From: Halalkalirubrum salinum
Lineage (GTDB): Archaea; Halobacteriota; Halobacteria; Halobacteriales; Haloferacaceae
DNA: 64,000 nt
Direction of reading: 5' to 3'
Assembly: GCF_005543295.1 (NCBI RefSeq)
Contig: NZ_SRSG01000037.1
Coordinates: 73,072-137,071, forward strand
The notes beneath the pieces are model-generated. The model saw only the letters and a program-made list of their open reading frames with translations, ran no database searches and was not told the DNA's origin. Below are positions 10,992 through 20,080 of the stretch, piece by piece. Both the position numbers and the translations under genes were made by a program. The stretch's first letter is position 1; each line of letters starts with the position of its first letter.

Positions 10992-11022
10992 GGACACCCA
11001 AATCCAGGCCATCCGGACACAA

Positions 11023-11030
11023 ATTTATAC
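11023..11030 (+). promoter_or_regulatory. TATA box of the histidine kinase
   Basis: atttatac lies 26-33 bp upstream of the ATG at 11056, the spacing expected for an archaeal promoter with a very short leader. Confidence 0.5.
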
Positions 11031-11055
11031 CAGAGAGGGACGAGGGAGTAGACGG

Positions 11056-12018
11056 ATGGCCCTCCCAGAACCGATACGGTCGCTGTCCCCGCTTCGAATA
11101 GCGATCGCGTATCTCCTGTTCGGGATAATCTGGATTCCGGTAACAGATGCTGCACTCGCAGCGCTGACGGGTGCGACGTACGCTCCGGCGCCGGGTGCAC
11201 TTCTCAAAGGATGGGTGTTCGTGTTGTTTTCGGCACTGTTGATATATCTGCTCTCGGCAGCGCACCGGAGACAGATCCAGTCCACGCAGGCTCGCCTCAG
11301 CGCATCAAATCAGCAGCTTCAGGTATTACAACGGGTGTTCAGACACAACGTCAGAAACACGTTGAATGTGATTGAGGGCCACGCTCGCGAACTCTACGAG
11401 CGCACTGGTAGCGGACAGATGAAGAGACAATCGGCGATCATTCACACCCAGTCTGAGAGCCTTGTGTCGATCTGTGAGAAGCTGAAACTCATCGAAGATG
11501 TCGATCCAAGCGCGAATAGTGATTCGACAGATCTTGTCTCGATCGTTGAAGCGAACGTGGCGCGGGTTCGACACACACATCCAGAGATCGAGATCGAAAC
11601 CTCGCTTCCGGAGTCCGCATGGATCGTCGGCGACGAAGTCATCCATCGGGCCGTCGGAGAGGTACTCGACAACGCGATCGAACACGGCGAAGCAGTCGAA
11701 AACGGAATGACGATCAAAATCGAGCCGTCGTCGATCGGGTTTCAGGTCGTCGTCGCAGACAGCGGTCCAGGGATCCCTGCCGGGGAGATTGAACCGATCC
11801 TGGCAGGCGAAGAAACCGCACTCACTCACGCGAGCAGCATTGGATTGTGGCTCGTGAAGTGGATCTGTGAGCGTCACGGTGGGTCGCTATCGTTCGATGA
11901 CGCCGAAGAAGGGACCGTGACCATACTGGAGTTTCCGACCGATGCGGAGTCACGGGTTGTTGGGATGACACAGCAAGTGTCTGCAGAGGCTACCGTTCCA
12001 AAGCTCCTCCAAGACTGA
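11056..12018 (+). CDS. Membrane sensor histidine kinase
   Basis: 320-aa kinase. Two hydrophobic segments (about residues 13-36 and 50-67) anchor it, with only a short loop between them, so there is no extracytoplasmic sensor domain. A coiled-coil stretch leads to the HisKA box, RVFRHNVRNTLN, with the phospho-accepting His at 97. The ATPase domain has an N box (VLDNAIEH, about 203-210) and a G1 box (DSGPGI, about 235). No response regulator is adjacent. Such small orphan kinases are very common in haloarchaea. The ATG at 11056 follows a TATA box; the frame continues upstream into the DUF5995 gene but without protein-like sequence. Confidence 0.85.
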   Translation: MALPEPIRSLSPLRIAIAYLLFGIIWIPVTDAALAALTGATYAPAPGALLKGWVFVLFSALLIYLLSAAHRRQIQSTQARLSASNQQLQVLQRVFRHNVRNTLNVIEGHARELYERTGSGQMKRQSAIIHTQSESLVSICEKLKLIEDVDPSANSDSTDLVSIVEANVARVRHTHPEIEIETSLPESAWIVGDEVIHRAVGEVLDNAIEHGEAVENGMTIKIEPSSIGFQVVVADSGPGIPAGEIEPILAGEETALTHASSIGLWLVKWICERHGGSLSFDDAEEGTVTILEFPTDAESRVVGMTQQVSAEATVPKLLQD

Positions 12019-12100
12019 GTTTCGACTCGACGAGGGCTGAGTTTCGGCTCGACGAGGACTGAGTTTCGGCTCGACGAGGACTGAGTTTCGACTCGGCAAC
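12015..12100 (+). repeat. 22-bp tandem repeat at the kinase stop codon
   Basis: Nearly four units of a 22-bp repeat (unit starts 12015, 12037, 12059 and 12081) with core ctgagtttcggctcgacgag. The first unit contains the kinase stop codon (tga 12016-12018). Units 2 and 3 appear identical; units 1 and 4 differ at a few positions. The period is not a multiple of three, consistent with expansion in non-coding DNA. Confidence 0.9.
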
Positions 12101-12147
12101 ACGCACAACGCAAGGTGACAGTGCTGTCGCTCGTCGGTCAGGTCCAC

Positions 12148-12153
12148 AAAAAA
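12148..12153 (-). terminator. T-run terminator after rpl12
   Basis: On the minus strand a run of six T occurs about 42 bp after the rpl12 stop codon. T-runs without a strong hairpin are typical archaeal terminators. Confidence 0.45.
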
Positions 12154-12194
12154 TACGGATTTACCGGGCGTCGATCGACGCGATCGTCGCCGAG

Positions 12195-12524
12195 TTAGCC
12201 GAAGAGCGAGCCGAGGCCCTCGCCGCTGGCCTCTTCGTCTTCTTCGTCTTCTTCCTCTTCGGCGGCGTCGGCCTCCTCGGCCTCGTCGTCGCCGTCGTCC
12301 TCGGCAGCGTCAGCATCGCCCGCGGGAGCAGCGCCAGCGGCAGGCACTGCGGCGGCCGTCTCGATCGCCTCTTCGATGTCGACGTCCTCCAGCGCGGCGA
12401 CAAGTGCCTTGACGCGGGATTCTTCGACATCGACACCGGCGGCTTCGAGCACCGCGGTGAGGTTGTCTTCGTTGATCTCTTCGCCCGTCTCGTTCAGGAT
12501 AAGTGCTGCGTATACGTATTCCAT
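12195..12524 (-). CDS. rpl12: Ribosomal protein L12 (archaeal P1)
   Basis: 109-aa stalk protein of the large ribosomal subunit, which recruits translation GTPases. It starts [10 protein letters not shown], has the dimerising N-terminal helices, then an Ala/Pro hinge, a long Glu/Asp run of extreme acidity, and ends GLGSLFG, the conserved factor-binding tail. It is the last gene of the L1-L10-L12 operon, 24 bp after L10. Length and tail are standard for haloarchaea. Confidence 0.97.
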   Translation of the reverse strand: MEYVYAALILNETGEEINEDNLTAVLEAAGVDVEESRVKALVAALEDVDIEEAIETAAAVPAAGAAPAGDADAAEDDGDDEAEEADAAEEEEDEEDEEASGEGLGSLFG

Positions 12525-12548
12525 TGTTGTGTCTCCAAATTGTAGTCG

Positions 12549-13604
12549 TTAGCCGAACATCGCGCCGAGGCCGTCCGCGCCATCGTCGCCGTCATCGTCG
12601 TCATCAGCGTCGTCAGCGTCATCGGCCGACGCGTCGTCGGTCGTGTCGTCTTCATCAGGCTGTTCCTCCTCGTTGGCATCCGCCGAGGCCGCAGGGGCTT
12701 TGACGCCGCGGAGTTCTTCGGGCAGGGCCTCCTCGTCGTCGATCGCCGCAGCGAGCGCACGAAGTTGTGCGTCGGCCTTGGTGATGAGGTCTGGCATGAC
12801 GTCCGGACTCTCGATCGCCGCGTGCAGTGCGACGGATTTGGCCTCGTTGGACGCCTTGGCGACGATGTCGCCGGCAGTCCGTGTCGTCGGGTAGACCGCG
12901 TTGATCGACAGGTTGCGAGCGGCCGCAGCAGCCGACTGGATGTCGGTGCGGTACTCGTCGACGTCGATCGCGAGTTCGTCCGGCGAGAACAACACGCCTT
13001 CGGAGAACACGCTCTTGAGGTCGAGGCCGACCTCTTTGGGTTCGATGCCGAGTTCACTCAATACGCCGGCAAGGTCCTCAGAGACGACCTCGCCTTCGTC
13101 GAGGACCTGGCTGTCGGACATGACCTGGATCGATCCGTCCTGGATCCGCGCGTCTGCGCCGACCTGCTGGAGTTCGCCGACAAACGGTCCTGGATCGACG
13201 CCGGTGTCGCCCTCAGGAATAACGATGTCGTTTGGGGCGACTTCGCCAGCGTTGATCGGGGCAGGCGTCTTCGACGCCTCGAGTTCTTTGTACAGTCCGA
13301 ATGGATTGGCGTCGGTGCCAACGAGCGCGATCTGACCGGCAATGAAGTCGGTCAGTTGCTCGTAGCCGTCGTCGATCTCCTCGAGCGCACGGGTAACGAG
13401 CGTGTTTCGGCTCATCCGAATCGCGGCACTGCCGTGAAGATCTTTCCGCATCAACTGCAGCTGGCGGCTCGGAATGCCAGTCACGCCGACAATGCCGACT
13501 GAGCTGTATCCCTCGATGAAGTCGACGAGTTTGTCGACCTCCGCTTGTTTCCACTGTGGGACTGTTTCGGTCTTGCGGACTGATTCGCTCTGGCTTTCGC
13601 TCAT
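12549..13604 (-). CDS. rpl10: Ribosomal protein L10 (archaeal P0)
   Basis: 351-aa stalk base protein that anchors L12 dimers to 23S rRNA. The N-terminal rRNA-binding domain includes [21 protein letters not shown], followed by the archaeal insertion, L12-binding helices, and an Asp-rich tail ending GLGAMFG, which matches the L12 tail. Its ATG overlaps the L1 stop (TAATG), so translation is coupled to L1. Confidence 0.97.
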   Translation of the reverse strand: MSESQSESVRKTETVPQWKQAEVDKLVDFIEGYSSVGIVGVTGIPSRQLQLMRKDLHGSAAIRMSRNTLVTRALEEIDDGYEQLTDFIAGQIALVGTDANPFGLYKELEASKTPAPINAGEVAPNDIVIPEGDTGVDPGPFVGELQQVGADARIQDGSIQVMSDSQVLDEGEVVSEDLAGVLSELGIEPKEVGLDLKSVFSEGVLFSPDELAIDVDEYRTDIQSAAAAARNLSINAVYPTTRTAGDIVAKASNEAKSVALHAAIESPDVMPDLITKADAQLRALAAAIDDEEALPEELRGVKAPAASADANEEEQPDEDDTTDDASADDADDADDDDDGDDGADGLGAMFG

Positions 13605-14242
13605 TAGGCGCTCACCTCGACTGCGGGCCCCATCGTCGTCTTGACGTAGATGCTGTCGATGTTGAGCGGGCCTTTCTCGAGGTCCGCTTCGAGCCGGCGG
13701 ATGATGACGTCGATGTTGTCCGCGATCTCTTCGGCGGACATGTCGTCAGCGCCAACTCGGGTGTGGAACGTCCGGCGATCGCGCGAGCGAACCTGGACTG
13801 TACTTTTCATCTGATTGACGGTTTCGACGACGTCGTCGTCGGGCTGCAGCGGCGTCGGCATCTTCCCGCGCGGACCGAGAACGGTCCCGAGGAAGCGGCC
13901 GATGTCCTGCATCAGTGGGGCCTCGGCGACGAAGAAGTCTGCTTCGTCGGCGAGATCTTTTGCGGCATCGGTGTCGTCACCAAGCTCTTCAATGTCGTCT
14001 GAAGAGAGTACTTGATCGGCGACGTCTTCGGCTCTGAGGGCGGTTTCGCCCTCGGCGAAGACGACGATCGTGGTGTCTTGACCGGTGCCAGACGGGAGCA
14101 CGATGCTCTCGTCTACACGGTTCGACGGATCGTTGAGGTCTAGGTCACGCAGATTAATCGCGAGGTCCACCGTTTCGCGGAAGTTCCGCTCGGGTGCGTC
14201 CTCGAGTGCGCGAGTGACCGCTTGTGCTATGTCGTCTGCCAT
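13604..14242 (-). CDS. rpl1: Ribosomal protein L1
   Basis: 212-aa L1 stalk protein that binds 23S rRNA near the E site. Motifs: [17 protein letters not shown] near the N-terminus and [11 protein letters not shown] in the middle. The start is fixed at the ATG at 14242: a GGAGGTG ribosome-binding site sits 5 nt upstream, and the possible GTG at 14248 overlaps that site. It is the first gene of the L1-L10-L12 operon. Archaeal L1 is known to repress its own operon by binding its mRNA; see the leader entry. Confidence 0.97.
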   Translation of the reverse strand: MADDIAQAVTRALEDAPERNFRETVDLAINLRDLDLNDPSNRVDESIVLPSGTGQDTTIVVFAEGETALRAEDVADQVLSSDDIEELGDDTDAAKDLADEADFFVAEAPLMQDIGRFLGTVLGPRGKMPTPLQPDDDVVETVNQMKSTVQVRSRDRRTFHTRVGADDMSAEEIADNIDVIIRRLEADLEKGPLNIDSIYVKTTMGPAVEVSA

Positions 14243-14310
14243 ATTCACCTCCGTAGTACGCGTAGGTTGCTCCTACGGGTCAGTGAAACAGGGAGTAGCC
14301 TGTCTCATCG
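14243..14310 (-). promoter_or_regulatory. rpl1 operon leader with two hairpins
   Basis: The leader between the promoter and rpl1 holds two small hairpins: ACAGG/CCTGT pairing 14288-14292 with 14299-14303, and a perfect CGTAGG/CCTACG stem pairing 14261-14266 with 14272-14277. The GGAGGTG site follows. Autoregulation by L1 binding to an rRNA-like mRNA structure is known in archaea. This leader is the obvious place for it, but I cannot show that either hairpin mimics the 23S site. Confidence 0.5.
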
Positions 14311-14329
14311 GTAACTGGCTGATGACGGA

Positions 14330-14338
14330 CTTAAAACC
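14330..14338 (-). promoter_or_regulatory. TATA box of the rpl1 operon
   Basis: Minus-strand ggttttaag lies about 90 bp before the rpl1 ATG and would place transcription start near 14305, at the head of the structured leader. Confidence 0.5.
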
Positions 14339-14401
14339 GTCGAAGCGTCCGTTCGTGCGTGATTGATTCGGTTGGGTGTGAGAGACACGCACGATTGAGC
14401 A

Positions 14402-14440
14402 ACGACCGATCGCTTGCGGTCGTCGATCGTCGGAAAAAAC
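14402..14440 (-). terminator. T-run and hairpin after rpl11
   Basis: On the minus strand a T-run (14434-14439 region) follows the rpl11 stop by about 10 nt. It is followed by a hairpin pairing 14402-14408 with 14417-14423 (acgaccg/cggtcgt). The T-run is the likelier terminator signal. Confidence 0.45.
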
Positions 14441-14449
14441 GAGGTTGAA

Positions 14450-14923
14450 CTACGCCAAGACGTCGTCGTACTCGCCGTCGTCGACGCGCTGTTTGAACGT
14501 CCGCGCGTCCTCGCCCTCGATCGTCACACCGAGCGTGACGCAGGTGCCACCGACCTCCTTGGCGGCGTTTTTAACCTCGTAGGAGAGCAGGTCGCTCGAT
14601 TTCTGCTCGGCGATCTTTTTGACCTGCTCGATCGACAGGTCAGCGACGAAGTCGTTTTGCGGTTCGCCGCTGCCGGTGTCGAAGCCAGCTTCGTCTTTGA
14701 TGAGCTCCGCGGTCGGCGGGACACCCACCTCGATCGAGAACGAGCCGTCGTCATCGTACTCGACGGTGACGGGGACTTCCATCCCGTCAAAGGCGGCAGT
14801 TTCGTCGTTGATTTCCTGTACGACGGCTTGTACGTCCACCGGCGTCGGACCAAGTTCTGGACCGAGCGGCGGGCCTGGGTTGGCCTTCCCGCCAGGGACG
14901 AGGACTTCAATAGTTCCAGCCAT
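14450..14923 (-). CDS. rpl11: Ribosomal protein L11
   Basis: 157-aa protein of the GTPase-associated centre. It begins MAGTIEVLVPGGKANPGPPL, with the proline-rich GPPLGPELGP loop conserved in all L11, and ends in an rRNA-binding domain with CVTLGVTIEG. The ATG at 14923 lies about 24 bp from a TATA box, so the mRNA is probably leaderless. It is transcribed separately from the L1 operon, which has its own promoter in the 207-bp gap. Confidence 0.97.
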   Translation of the reverse strand: MAGTIEVLVPGGKANPGPPLGPELGPTPVDVQAVVQEINDETAAFDGMEVPVTVEYDDDGSFSIEVGVPPTAELIKDEAGFDTGSGEPQNDFVADLSIEQVKKIAEQKSSDLLSYEVKNAAKEVGGTCVTLGVTIEGEDARTFKQRVDDGEYDDVLA

Positions 14924-14945
14924 ACCGTATTCGAATCCCCGACGA

Positions 14946-14953
14946 GTTTTAAC
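14946..14953 (-). promoter_or_regulatory. TATA box of rpl11
   Basis: Minus-strand gttaaaac ends about 23 bp upstream of the rpl11 ATG, implying a leaderless transcript. Confidence 0.55.
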
Positions 14954-15064
14954 CGTTTTTCTTTCCCGCGCGGTACGTGGGGGGGTGTCACGGCGGGACA
15001 AGTCGGGCGATCGAAGCCTCGACTACAAGATCGATCGAAGCGTCGGCTGGCGGCTTCTAACTGC

Positions 15065-16129
15065 TCAGATATCAACCGCAAACGAGTCGACTTCGCCCGC
15101 TCGTTCGGCGATCGACCCGAGTAACGCTGCGACCGCGTCGAGATCTTCGGTATCAATCACTTCAACGGGCGTGTGCATGTAGCGGTTCGGGATCCCGATG
15201 TTGAGCGAGGGAATCCCGCCGCGGGATGTGTAGAACGCGTCGGCATCAGTTCCAGTTCGAATACCGGCGGCCTGTAGTTGGACGTCGATATCTGCAGATT
15301 TGGCGGCTTCGCGGGCCACAGAGACAACGTTCGGGTGGTTTGCGCTTCCGCGGCCGATCACGGGTCCATCACCGAGGCTGACCGGTCCGCGCCGTTTGCT
15401 TGGGACGTCGGGGTTGTCCGTGGCGTGGGTCACGTCGATCGCGATCGCGGCGTCTGGTTCGAGTTCGTAGCCGATCATCTTTGCTCCCTGCACTCCGACC
15501 TCCTCCTGGACGGTGCTCACCGCGTAAACAGTCGCGTCAACGTCAGCTTCGACCGCACGGCGCAGACCCTCGGCGGCACTCCACGTTCCGACGCGGTTGT
15601 CCATCCCGCGGGCAGACAGCCGAGTGCCGTGAAGCTCGAACAGTTCGGTCGAAAACGTCACCGGGTCGCCAACCTCGACCAGATCGGCCGCCTCGTCTTC
15701 GTCTGTCGCGCCGATGTCGACGAACTGCTCGGCGATGTCTTCGTACTCCTCGTCACCGTTCTCACGGAGGTGGATCGCTGTCTGGCCGATGACCCCCTGC
15801 ACAGGCCCGTCAGCCGCGTGAACGGTCACGTGTTGACCCTTCGAGACCGTTCGATCGGAGCCGCCGATCATCCCCAGTCGGAGATATCCATCGTCAAGGA
15901 TGTCCCGAACGATGAACCCAATTTCGTCTGCGTGGCCGGAGAAGGCGATCGACGGGGCATCGTTGGTACCCTCGTGGACGGCGACGGTGTTTCCGTACGC
16001 GTCGGTGTGAACCTCGTCAGCGAAGTCCCGGACGTGGTCGACCCAGACGCGCTGGCCGTCGGCTTCGTACCCGGAGGGACTCGGCGTGGTTAACAGTGAT
16101 TCGAGGAATGCCCGCGATCGGTCGTCCAT
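15065..16129 (-). CDS. M42 family metallopeptidase
   Basis: 354-aa cytosolic dinuclear metal aminopeptidase of the M42 family (glutamyl aminopeptidase/tetrahedral TET type), which degrades peptides released by the proteasome. Metal ligands are visible in order: SGHADEIG (H66, D68), RGMDNRVG (bridging Asp), TVQEEVGVQGA (catalytic Glu and ligand Glu), AIDVTHATD (Asp), and a final MHTPVEVI (His). The ATG at 16129 begins MDDRSRAFLESLL; the 16 upstream codons in frame are not family-like. It is a single gene, divergent from the metalloprotease at 16290. Confidence 0.92.
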   Translation of the reverse strand: MDDRSRAFLESLLTTPSPSGYEADGQRVWVDHVRDFADEVHTDAYGNTVAVHEGTNDAPSIAFSGHADEIGFIVRDILDDGYLRLGMIGGSDRTVSKGQHVTVHAADGPVQGVIGQTAIHLRENGDEEYEDIAEQFVDIGATDEDEAADLVEVGDPVTFSTELFELHGTRLSARGMDNRVGTWSAAEGLRRAVEADVDATVYAVSTVQEEVGVQGAKMIGYELEPDAAIAIDVTHATDNPDVPSKRRGPVSLGDGPVIGRGSANHPNVVSVAREAAKSADIDVQLQAAGIRTGTDADAFYTSRGGIPSLNIGIPNRYMHTPVEVIDTEDLDAVAALLGSIAERAGEVDSFAVDI

Positions 16130-16289
16130 ACAAAGAGCTGTTTGGCTTACTACATGAAAACCGCGATATCGGTTCAATCAGCCGGGTAGTGTACTGTTTT
16201 GACACCTGTTGGTCGATCGGAGTCGTGTGTTGGTGACTGTCGATCGTACCCGACACAAGCGCTTTGGGGCCCGATCGCTAATCTCGCGT

Positions 16290-17264
16290 ATGAACTTGTA
16301 CCGCAGCGTCCGAGCGGTCGCGGACGCCGGATCGACCGGCACCGGTGTCATTGATTGGGGTTCCGTCGCCGAGTCCGCAAAGGCGGCCACAGAGCCTGGC
16401 GACATCACGCTCACTCCGGACGAGGAGGCGGGCTACGCCAACGACGTCCGGGACGCCCGCGATCGGCTTCGGACGATCGGCGAGGTTGAATTTGACCTGC
16501 CGAACGCGATCGAGGTCCAAAACCGCCACCATTGGATCGACGCCAACGTTGAAACCTTCCGGCGGGTTATGAAGCCGATCGAGGAGGAGGCCGACACACT
16601 GTTTCCGGACATCGCGCGCTCTGTTAACACCGGGACGATGGCGTTTACCCTGAGCTTTCTCTCGAAGAACGTCCTCGGGCAGTACGACCCGCTGTTGCTG
16701 GCAGACGCCGAAGAGCACGGGCTGTACTTCGTGCGGCCAAACATCCTCCGGGTCGCCGATGAGCTTCGTGTTTCCTATCCCCGGTTTCGGCGCTGGATCG
16801 CCTTCCACGAGGTCGCTCACGCTGCGGAGTTCGGCGCGGCACCGTGGCTGCCCGAATACCTCGAGAGCCGGATGCACGAGGCGGTCACCTCGATCGGCTC
16901 GATATCACTACGGTCGGCACCACTCGACAGCCAGCCGTTAAAAGAGCTGAACGTCGCGATGACGGCTGTCGAGGGCTATGCAGAACTGCTCATGGATCGA
17001 GCGTTCGACGACGACTACACCGATCTCCGCCGGAAGCTTGACGCGAGACGGCGAGGTGGGGGGCCGATCGCCAGGGTCATGCGCCGACTGCTCGGGTTGG
17101 GAATCAAACGCCAGCAGTACGAACGCGGCGCACGCTTTTTTGAGGCAGTCGCGGACGCTCGCGGGATCGGCGCTGCGAGTGTTGTGTGGGCCGATCCAGC
17201 AAATCTGCCAACCGACGCGGAGATCGACGATCCTGCGGCGTGGCTCCGCCGGGTCGACCCGTAA
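16290..17264 (+). CDS. Zinc-dependent metalloprotease, DUF2342-like
   Basis: 324-aa protein resembling the DUF2342 group (annotated elsewhere as zinc-dependent metalloprotease or coenzyme F420 biosynthesis-associated protein). The HEVAH motif at residues 173-177 matches HExxH zinc peptidases, and EGYAELLMD about 60 residues later could supply the third ligand. The N-terminal region is an acidic helical stretch. The ATG at 16290 opens MNLYRSVRAVADAG. The substrate is unknown, and the F420 link is only by family name; no F420 gene is nearby. Confidence 0.8.
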   Translation: MNLYRSVRAVADAGSTGTGVIDWGSVAESAKAATEPGDITLTPDEEAGYANDVRDARDRLRTIGEVEFDLPNAIEVQNRHHWIDANVETFRRVMKPIEEEADTLFPDIARSVNTGTMAFTLSFLSKNVLGQYDPLLLADAEEHGLYFVRPNILRVADELRVSYPRFRRWIAFHEVAHAAEFGAAPWLPEYLESRMHEAVTSIGSISLRSAPLDSQPLKELNVAMTAVEGYAELLMDRAFDDDYTDLRRKLDARRRGGGPIARVMRRLLGLGIKRQQYERGARFFEAVADARGIGAASVVWADPANLPTDAEIDDPAAWLRRVDP

Positions 17265-17282
17265 GTTGCCGACGACGGCCAG

Positions 17283-17488
17283 TCAGCCCTCAAATTCGAG
17301 GCCAGTAATCTCAAATCGAGCCCTGCCTGCAGAGCCTTCGGTCACGGTGATCGCTCAGCCGTGGGCGGTGACGATTTCGCGTACGATGCTCAGCCCGAAC
17401 CCAGTCCCGCTCGGTGTCGTCGAGTGTCCAGGATCGGACATCGACTCACGGCGATCGACCGGCACGCTCAGGCCGTAGTCGGCCAGCA
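17283..17488 (-). pseudogene. C-terminal remnant of a histidine kinase
   Basis: The minus strand reads a decayed ATPase domain: ADYGLSVPVDRRES (degraded G1 region), STTPSGTGFGLSIVREIV (G2 region, well preserved), then TAHG followed by TGA where kinases have the Trp of HGW. Beyond that stop the frame still reads AITVTEGSAGRARFEITGLE, a normal kinase ending. The upstream end stops at the edge of a MITE. A kinase gene was therefore interrupted and has also picked up a nonsense codon. Confidence 0.8.
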
Positions 17489-17597
17489 TTAGAGTACCGT
17501 TTGCAACTCTTTGCAAGAGCCACCTCGAAATACAGTCTGAGAGAACGTGAACCGGCAGTTCCTGCAAAGTGGGAAGATAATTGCAAACGCTACTATA
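17489..17597 (+). mobile_element. MITE copy 1
   Basis: 109-bp element with imperfect terminal inverted repeats: left gtaccgtttgcaactc, right ttgcaaacgctactata. It carries TTTGCAA twice, 10 bp apart, near the left end. A second copy in opposite orientation lies at 21642-21748 with roughly 85% identity by eye. It has no coding capacity. It abuts the histidine kinase remnant. A target duplication is not clear. Confidence 0.75.
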
Positions 17598-17802
17598 TTC
17601 CAGACACCACCACGAGCGCGCTGATCCGATCGCCGTTCGCATCCGATCGGCCGGGAGCGGCGTCGTTCACAAAGTACGATTATTTCCGAACATGGCTACC
17701 TATAGCTTATGTAGGTGTTCACGTGTCACCGCCTGAGAACAGGGTAGCGTAACTGCTACAAAATTCAATAGTATTAAGTAGTAAACAGTATAATATAATT
17801 AC
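17598..17802. other. Gene-free stretch before the IS607 element
   Basis: 205 bp with no gene. It contains a perfect inverted repeat gtagc-gtaact-gctac (17744-17759) and an AT-rich TATA-like run immediately before the tnpA start (17788-17800). The left end of the IS607 element probably lies here, but IS607 elements lack terminal inverted repeats, so I cannot fix it. Confidence 0.5.
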
Positions 17803-18429
17803 ATGCCCCGGTCGTACTCCGTGGGAGAATTTGCTGATGAACTCGGAGTCCACACCCAAACCGTCAAAAACTGGTGCCGTGAGGAAAAAATCGACTACAC
17901 ACGAACACCTGGCGGCCACCGGCGTATCCCCCATCGCGAACTCTTGCGACTCTCTGGAGACACACAACAGACCGATAAAGTCGCTATTTACGGCCGAGTT
18001 TCAGGCCACGCACAAAAACAAGACGGCGACCTCGACCGACAACTCGAATCGCTTACCAAATACGCACATGACCGCGGCTGGAGTATCGAGAACACATACT
18101 CCGACGTTGGAAGCGGTCTCAACGAGAATCGTCGTGGGCTGAACAACCTCCTAGACGACGCAAACAACGCTGACTACGGCCGCGTTCTCGTCACGTACCA
18201 AGATCGACTCACCAGATTCGGGTTCTCCTACCTCGAACGCCTCCTCAACCAGTACGGGGTTGAAATCACGGTCATCAACGAAGAAACTGACAAAACTGCA
18301 CACGAAGAACTCGTAGATGACTTGCTCCAGCTCGTCGCCAGTTTCGCAGGCAAACTCTACGGAATGCGGTCTTCGAAACGCAATCAACTCGTCGAAACTG
18401 TGCAAACAGCGGTGGATACTGATGAGTAA
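17803..18429 (+). CDS. tnpA: IS607-family serine recombinase TnpA
   Basis: 208-aa transposase. An N-terminal MerR-like helix-turn-helix (residues 4-50, with GVHTQTVKNWCREEKI and TPGGHRRIP) precedes a serine resolvase domain. The catalytic serine is S67 in YGRVSGHAQ, with DLDRQ and later YQDRLTRFG completing the active-site arginines. IS607 recombinases insert a circular intermediate with little target specificity. The stop overlaps the tnpB start by 8 bp (ATGAGTAA), so the two are translationally coupled. Full length. Confidence 0.93.
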   Translation: MPRSYSVGEFADELGVHTQTVKNWCREEKIDYTRTPGGHRRIPHRELLRLSGDTQQTDKVAIYGRVSGHAQKQDGDLDRQLESLTKYAHDRGWSIENTYSDVGSGLNENRRGLNNLLDDANNADYGRVLVTYQDRLTRFGFSYLERLLNQYGVEITVINEETDKTAHEELVDDLLQLVASFAGKLYGMRSSKRNQLVETVQTAVDTDE

Positions 18430-20080
18430 TCACCTCTCACTCCCGATTCGCCTCCCCTTCGAAGGACAAGAGCGCCACGCTCGATTAGACGCACTCACAA
18501 CCACCGTCGCAAACACGCTCATTGAGACGTACTGGAGGGCTGAACACCTGTCAGGAATTGACGAATACGCATACCGAGCGTGGAAATACTTTGACGAAGC
18601 CGAAGCCTTCACAGACATTGACTGCTATCTCCCATCACGGTACAAGCGGTGTATCCTGCAGAAAGTCGGCGAGACACTTCGGAGTCACGCCGACAAGCGC
18701 AACGCATTCCAGTCAATCAAATCCGTTCTCTCTGACCGCAAGATCCGACGCATCGACACCCGTCGAATCAAAACCCAACTCTGGGACGCTGGAGAATACC
18801 TCACATCGGGGTATGTCGACGTGCTCATCGGACAGCTCAACTCCTACTACGACAAACACGGGCGATTCCCCGAGACGTACTTCGATCTCCAAGCGTGCCC
18901 ATCGTACGCAAAAGGCGTCCTCCCGTACTCCGCAGACGATGGCCCCACCTCGGGACAGGCGGTAAAGTACACATACGACGAAGACACCCAGATACTCACG
19001 GTCAAACTCAAAACCCCAGATACACTCGAACCGGAAACTCGTGGCGATTGGACGTGGACAGAACACGAACTGGAAGGATATGACGCGTTCGACGACCTGC
19101 TTGACCATGGCAGTCTCTCTGCTCCCTCGTTTCAACCCACACAGACCAAAACCGGAGAGACATACTACGAACTTGCGTTCCCCGTCGAAATTGAACACCA
19201 AGAGAAATCAGACGACGTGGAAACCGTCGTCGCCATTGACAGCGGTCTCCGAAAAGACGCGACTGCAATCGTTATGAACGAGGATGGCAAACAACGGTCG
19301 GTCCCGTATTTCATCCAGAACACAGAACGAGACAGGATGCAGAATCTCGCTCACGAACGCAACCAAATCAACGCCAAACTCGCACACTTGCGTCGAAACG
19401 GACGCGACCACACAGACTCGTTCAAACACGTGCAAGCAGAATATGAGCGAGTCAACAACAAGATCCGCCACAAGCGTGAACAACTCGTCCACGACGTTGC
19501 GAACCAAGTCCTCGCACTCGCGTTGGTGTACGACGTGGATGCGATCGTTCACGAAGACCTGCGGAGTCTCTCGCCACCGCGCGGCGAGGGACAACTCTCG
19601 TGGGAACTCTCCTCATGGGCACGCCGGGAAATTATTGAAAAGATCGAGTACCGGGCGGAAATCGTTGGACTACACGTAGACCGTGTGCATCCAGAGAACA
19701 CGTCCCGATCGTGTCCTCGATGCGGCTCGACAGGCCACACGACGAAATCACCGGAGCACTCGTTCGAGGTGTGGTGGGGCGGGCATTTCCGCTGTGACAA
19801 CGCTCGGTGTGGCTTCGAAGCCGACCGTGACTACGTTGGGGCTGTCAATGTGGCTCGGGTGTTCTTCAGCGACACCGGCTCGCTGCAACACGAGTTCACG
19901 TCTTCCTATACGGGAGACGCTGAAATCGTGCCAGCGAGCCGTTCCGCTGGAGAGCAACGAACTGCGTTTCGATCCACGTCAGAATCAGATTCTGACGGTG
20001 GCACGCGTCTCACGTTCGGTGGCGCGCCTGTAGCGTTTACCGGACAGTCGGAGCAAGAGGTGACTGCTGGTGGCGGGTAG
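18422..20080 (+). CDS. tnpB: TnpB RNA-guided nuclease of the IS607 element
   Basis: 552-aa TnpB, the transposon-encoded RNA-guided DNA nuclease ancestral to Cas12. The split RuvC site is intact: Asp in VVAIDSG (about residue 273), Glu in IVHEDLRS (about 378), and Asp in FEADRDYVGAVN (about 470). Between the last two lies a zinc finger, CPRCG and CDNARCG. An 80-residue tail after RuvC is longer than in many TnpB and could encode the scaffold part of the guide RNA. The start at 18422 overlaps tnpA. TnpB homes the element back to the donor site; it is not the transposase. Confidence 0.92.
   Translation: MSNHLSLPIRLPFEGQERHARLDALTTTVANTLIETYWRAEHLSGIDEYAYRAWKYFDEAEAFTDIDCYLPSRYKRCILQKVGETLRSHADKRNAFQSIKSVLSDRKIRRIDTRRIKTQLWDAGEYLTSGYVDVLIGQLNSYYDKHGRFPETYFDLQACPSYAKGVLPYSADDGPTSGQAVKYTYDEDTQILTVKLKTPDTLEPETRGDWTWTEHELEGYDAFDDLLDHGSLSAPSFQPTQTKTGETYYELAFPVEIEHQEKSDDVETVVAIDSGLRKDATAIVMNEDGKQRSVPYFIQNTERDRMQNLAHERNQINAKLAHLRRNGRDHTDSFKHVQAEYERVNNKIRHKREQLVHDVANQVLALALVYDVDAIVHEDLRSLSPPRGEGQLSWELSSWARREIIEKIEYRAEIVGLHVDRVHPENTSRSCPRCGSTGHTTKSPEHSFEVWWGGHFRCDNARCGFEADRDYVGAVNVARVFFSDTGSLQHEFTSSYTGDAEIVPASRSAGEQRTAFRSTSESDSDGGTRLTFGGAPVAFTGQSEQEVTAGGG

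Noticed and set aside
12015-12100. Possible CRISPR array
   Set aside because: Units are contiguous 22-mers with no spacers.
12195-14923. Long open frames on the plus strand across the ribosomal protein genes
   Set aside because: Shadows of the GC-rich, acidic minus-strand genes; products have no family features.
17598-17680. Continuation of the kinase pseudogene on the far side of MITE copy 1
   Set aside because: No frame reads like a kinase there, so I do not claim that the MITE simply split one gene in two.
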